From an uncultured Prevotella sp. (GTDB lineage: Bacteria; Bacteroidota; Bacteroidia; Bacteroidales; Bacteroidaceae), in contig CAMPYJ010000037.1 of NCBI GenBank assembly GCA_946998205.1, positions 1-25,033 on the forward strand: DNA of 25,033 nucleotides, given 5' to 3'. The position numbers and the translations under genes are program-made. Positions 24,201-25,033 of this stretch are shown here, piece after piece (the stretch's first letter is position 1; every line of letters begins with the position of its first letter). Under the pieces are notes generated by a model. That model searched no databases. It had not been told where the DNA came from and worked only from the letters and a program-made list of their open reading frames with translations.

Positions 24201-24920
24201 GCTCTCGATGTCCTCCACCTGGAAATAGTCGCTGGTAGACTGGTCAGCGGGTGCGAACTGCTCGATGACCGGGCCTTGTGCAAAGGCCACATTGTCCTTG
24301 TAGGCCGACAGAATCTTGCCGGGATTCTCCTGCGTGGTGCGCTTGATCATGGCAAAGAGCGATGACTCTTTCTCCCCCCCGTCGATGATGAAGGTGCCGC
24401 TGAATATCTTATGCCGACAATGCTCCGAGTTGATTTGTGCGAATCCAAATATCTCGCTATCGGTGAGCGGCCGTCCGTTCTGCTTTTCTATGGTGTGCAG
24501 GTACGCCATCTCCTCGGGCGAGAGGGCCAATCCCTCGTCCTCATTATACTGCTCCAGATTCTCCACGCGCCTGATAGGCTCTGGCTCACGGTTCACGGTG
24601 AACAGCCTCTGGTCCAGTCCCTCGTACATACGTTGCAACATTGGGTCGTGTGTGGCCTCCTTGGAGCTTACCGGGAAGTATTCCTCGATACGCATGATGC
24701 CTGTCAGATTCATGTTCTCGGTAATCTCTACGGCATTTGTACTCCATGGTGTCACCATCTCGCGTCGCGGCCCCACATAGATTCCATCAAGCTGTGGTGT
24801 GTCTATACATTCTGCTCCACCGAAGAGCCAGCACAGTTTGTTGGTTTCTTCTTGGCTGGGTTGATGGTCCATCTCGGTGGCAATAATGGTTTCTTGCGGG
24901 GTTTTAAAGAAGAGAATCAT
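21216..24920 (-). CDS. purL: Phosphoribosylformylglycinamidine synthase, large single-chain PurL
   Basis: A 1234-residue enzyme of purine synthesis that converts FGAR, glutamine and ATP to FGAM. It is the large form in which the glutaminase is fused to the synthase. The synthase part has FAQINSEHCRHKIFSG (about 162-177), ETHNFPTTVEPFNGAATGTGGEIRDRMGGG (about 243-272), SIHDHGSAGHLNCLSELVEDCGG and GHDISAGGLITTLLEMTF. The C-terminal GATase I domain has the nucleophile Cys in GICNGCQ (about 1077-1083), WVAHGEGKF and the PHLER motif (about 1193-1197). It is complete and undisturbed. The ATG at 24920 is the first good start, preceded by a leader that holds a family B repeat and duplicated -7 boxes. 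No other purine gene is in the window. Confidence 0.96.
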   Translation of the reverse strand: MILFFKTPQETIIATEMDHQPSQEETNKLCWLFGGAECIDTPQLDGIYVGPRREMVTPWSTNAVEITENMNLTGIMRIEEYFPVSSKEATHDPMLQRMYEGLDQRLFTVNREPEPIRRVENLEQYNEDEGLALSPEEMAYLHTIEKQNGRPLTDSEIFGFAQINSEHCRHKIFSGTFIIDGGEKESSLFAMIKRTTQENPGKILSAYKDNVAFAQGPVIEQFAPADQSTSDYFQVEDIESVISLKAETHNFPTTVEPFNGAATGTGGEIRDRMGGGVGSWPLAGTAVYMTAYPRLEGESRTWEDILPVRKWLYQTPEQILIKASNGASDFGNKFGQPLICGSVLTFEHQEDGQKLAYDKVIMLAGGVGYGKKRDCLKKEPQKGNKVVVVGGDNYRIGLGGGSVSSVDTGRYTSGIELNAIQRANPEMQKRAYNLVRALVEEKENPVVSIHDHGSAGHLNCLSELVEDCGGEIDMAKLPIGDKTLSAKEIIANESQERMGLLIDERHLEHVKAIAERERAPLYVVGETTGDAHFSFVQADGVKPFDLDVAQMFGHSPKTVMTDETVEHHYENATYCQDQIDAYLDNVLRLEAVACKDWLTNKVDRSVTGKIARQQCQGELQLPLSDCGVVALDYRGKRGIATALGHAPQAGLASPEAGSVLSVAESLTNIVWAPLEDGLEGVSLSANWMWPCRAQKGEDARLYAAVEALSDFCCSLHINVPTGKDSLSLTQKYPNGEKIISPGTVIVSAGGEVEDVKKVVSPVLVNDKNSSLYYIDFSFDDQRLGGSAFAQSLGKVGSDVPTVKNPEYFADCFEAIQTLINKGWVMAGHDISAGGLITTLLEMTFANQQGGIHVNLYDVNGEDVVKNLFAENPGVVIQVSDLHKHALREYLESEGIGYAKIGYPTPKERKIVVKKNEWQHEFDIDALREAWYQTSYELDKRQSMNGMADQRHRNYKEQPLQLRFNDAFTGKLSQYQLNADRRTPSGIRAAIIREKGTNGEREMAYALYLAGFDVKDVMMTDLISGRETLEDINLIVFCGGFSNSDVLGSAKGWAGAFLYNPKAKEALDRFYARKDTLSLGICNGCQLMVELNLINPEHQQRTRMLHNDSHKFESAFLGLTIPENNSVMLGSLSDSKLGIWVAHGEGKFSLPEGEENYHIIAKYSYDSYPGNPNGSDYSVAGICSKDGRHLAMMPHLERSIFPWQNAYYPHKRHMDEVTPWIEAFVNAREWVERQL

Positions 24921-24952
24921 ATATCTTTATTATTAGTTTGGCGAATATTCTT

Positions 24953-25033
24953 TTATGCAAAGATAGTGCAAGCCGAAAGCAAAGGAAGTTTACTTGCTTT
25001 GCTGAGGCGCAGCCTATCTTATGCAAAGATAGT
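24953..25033 (-). repeat. Family B structured repeat with duplicated promoter box upstream of purL
   Basis: A 51-bp element (24968-25018) lies between two copies of TTATGCAAAGATAGT (24953-24967 and 25019-25033, the second reaching the window end). Read on the minus strand it contains AGGCTGCGCCTC at one end and TTCGGCTTGC at the other, as in the copy nested at 14575-14630. Between them GCAAAG-G-AAGT-TT-ACTT-G-CTTTGC forms a perfect hairpin with a two-base loop. Each direct repeat holds a TATCTTTG -7 box (minus strand, 24958-24965 and 25024-25031). Confidence 0.78.
24958..24965 (-). promoter_or_regulatory. Proximal purL -7 box
   Basis: TATCTTTG on the minus strand, about 38 bp before the purL ATG. 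No TTTG/TTG occurs about 20 bp upstream; the nearest TTTG is only 14 bp away. This copy may therefore be weak and the distal box (25024-25031) may be the one with a proper -33, outside the window. Confidence 0.5.

Overview
The window looks like chromosomal DNA from a Bacteroidales bacterium, most likely a Prevotella relative. The main reason is the promoter style. Sites fitting the Bacteroidota consensus (-33 TTTG/TTG, about 20 bp, -7 TAnnTTTG) lie upstream of the tRNA, a small RNA, greA, an outer-membrane barrel gene, the hydrolase-helicase pair, the restriction operon and the beta-galactosidase gene. The protein content agrees with this: large single-chain PurL, secreted GH2 beta-galactosidase, paired half-length chromate transporters and small OMP barrels. 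The species assignment is inference only.

Layout. 1-46: 5' part of tRNA-Val(UAC), minus strand. 47-837: no recognisable gene. 838-2334: a minus-strand cluster running greA, HIT protein, LOG-family protein, with a strong hairpin in the greA leader. 2601-2700: an apparently free-standing small RNA unit on the plus strand. 2799-3365: OMP barrel. 3509-7960: a two-gene minus-strand operon, a YqiA-like hydrolase fused to a degenerate HAD domain followed by a large nuclease-helicase. 8112-14477: a type I restriction-modification operon (hsdM, BRO-N gene, hsdS, four-helix gene, hsdR). 14754-15428: long intergenic region. 15429-18602: beta-galactosidase, the only large plus-strand gene. 18618-24920: minus-strand EamA exporter, two chromate-transporter halves and purL.

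The restriction operon is dead several times over. hsdM has lost its catalytic middle by an internal deletion. hsdS has a stop codon plus a G-run frameshift. hsdR is split by a 191-bp insertion, and a second insertion sits in the operon's 5' leader. The two accessory genes (BRO-N and four-helix) remain open.

The most unusual content is two families of short structured repeats. Family A has three copies of 191-258 bp, with 18-bp terminal inverted repeats and perfect 4-bp target duplications (TAAT, TTTA, GCTA). Each copy folds end to end into one long imperfect hairpin, and several stem positions differ between copies on both arms at once. Family B is an approximately 50-bp element seen twice: nested inside one family A copy between 9-bp direct repeats, and upstream of purL between 15-bp direct repeats that contain a -7 promoter box. 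No transposase for either family lies in the window. Further repeats include a 10-bp tandem array before hsdR and degenerate GTTGACGAG-type arrays around the transporter genes.
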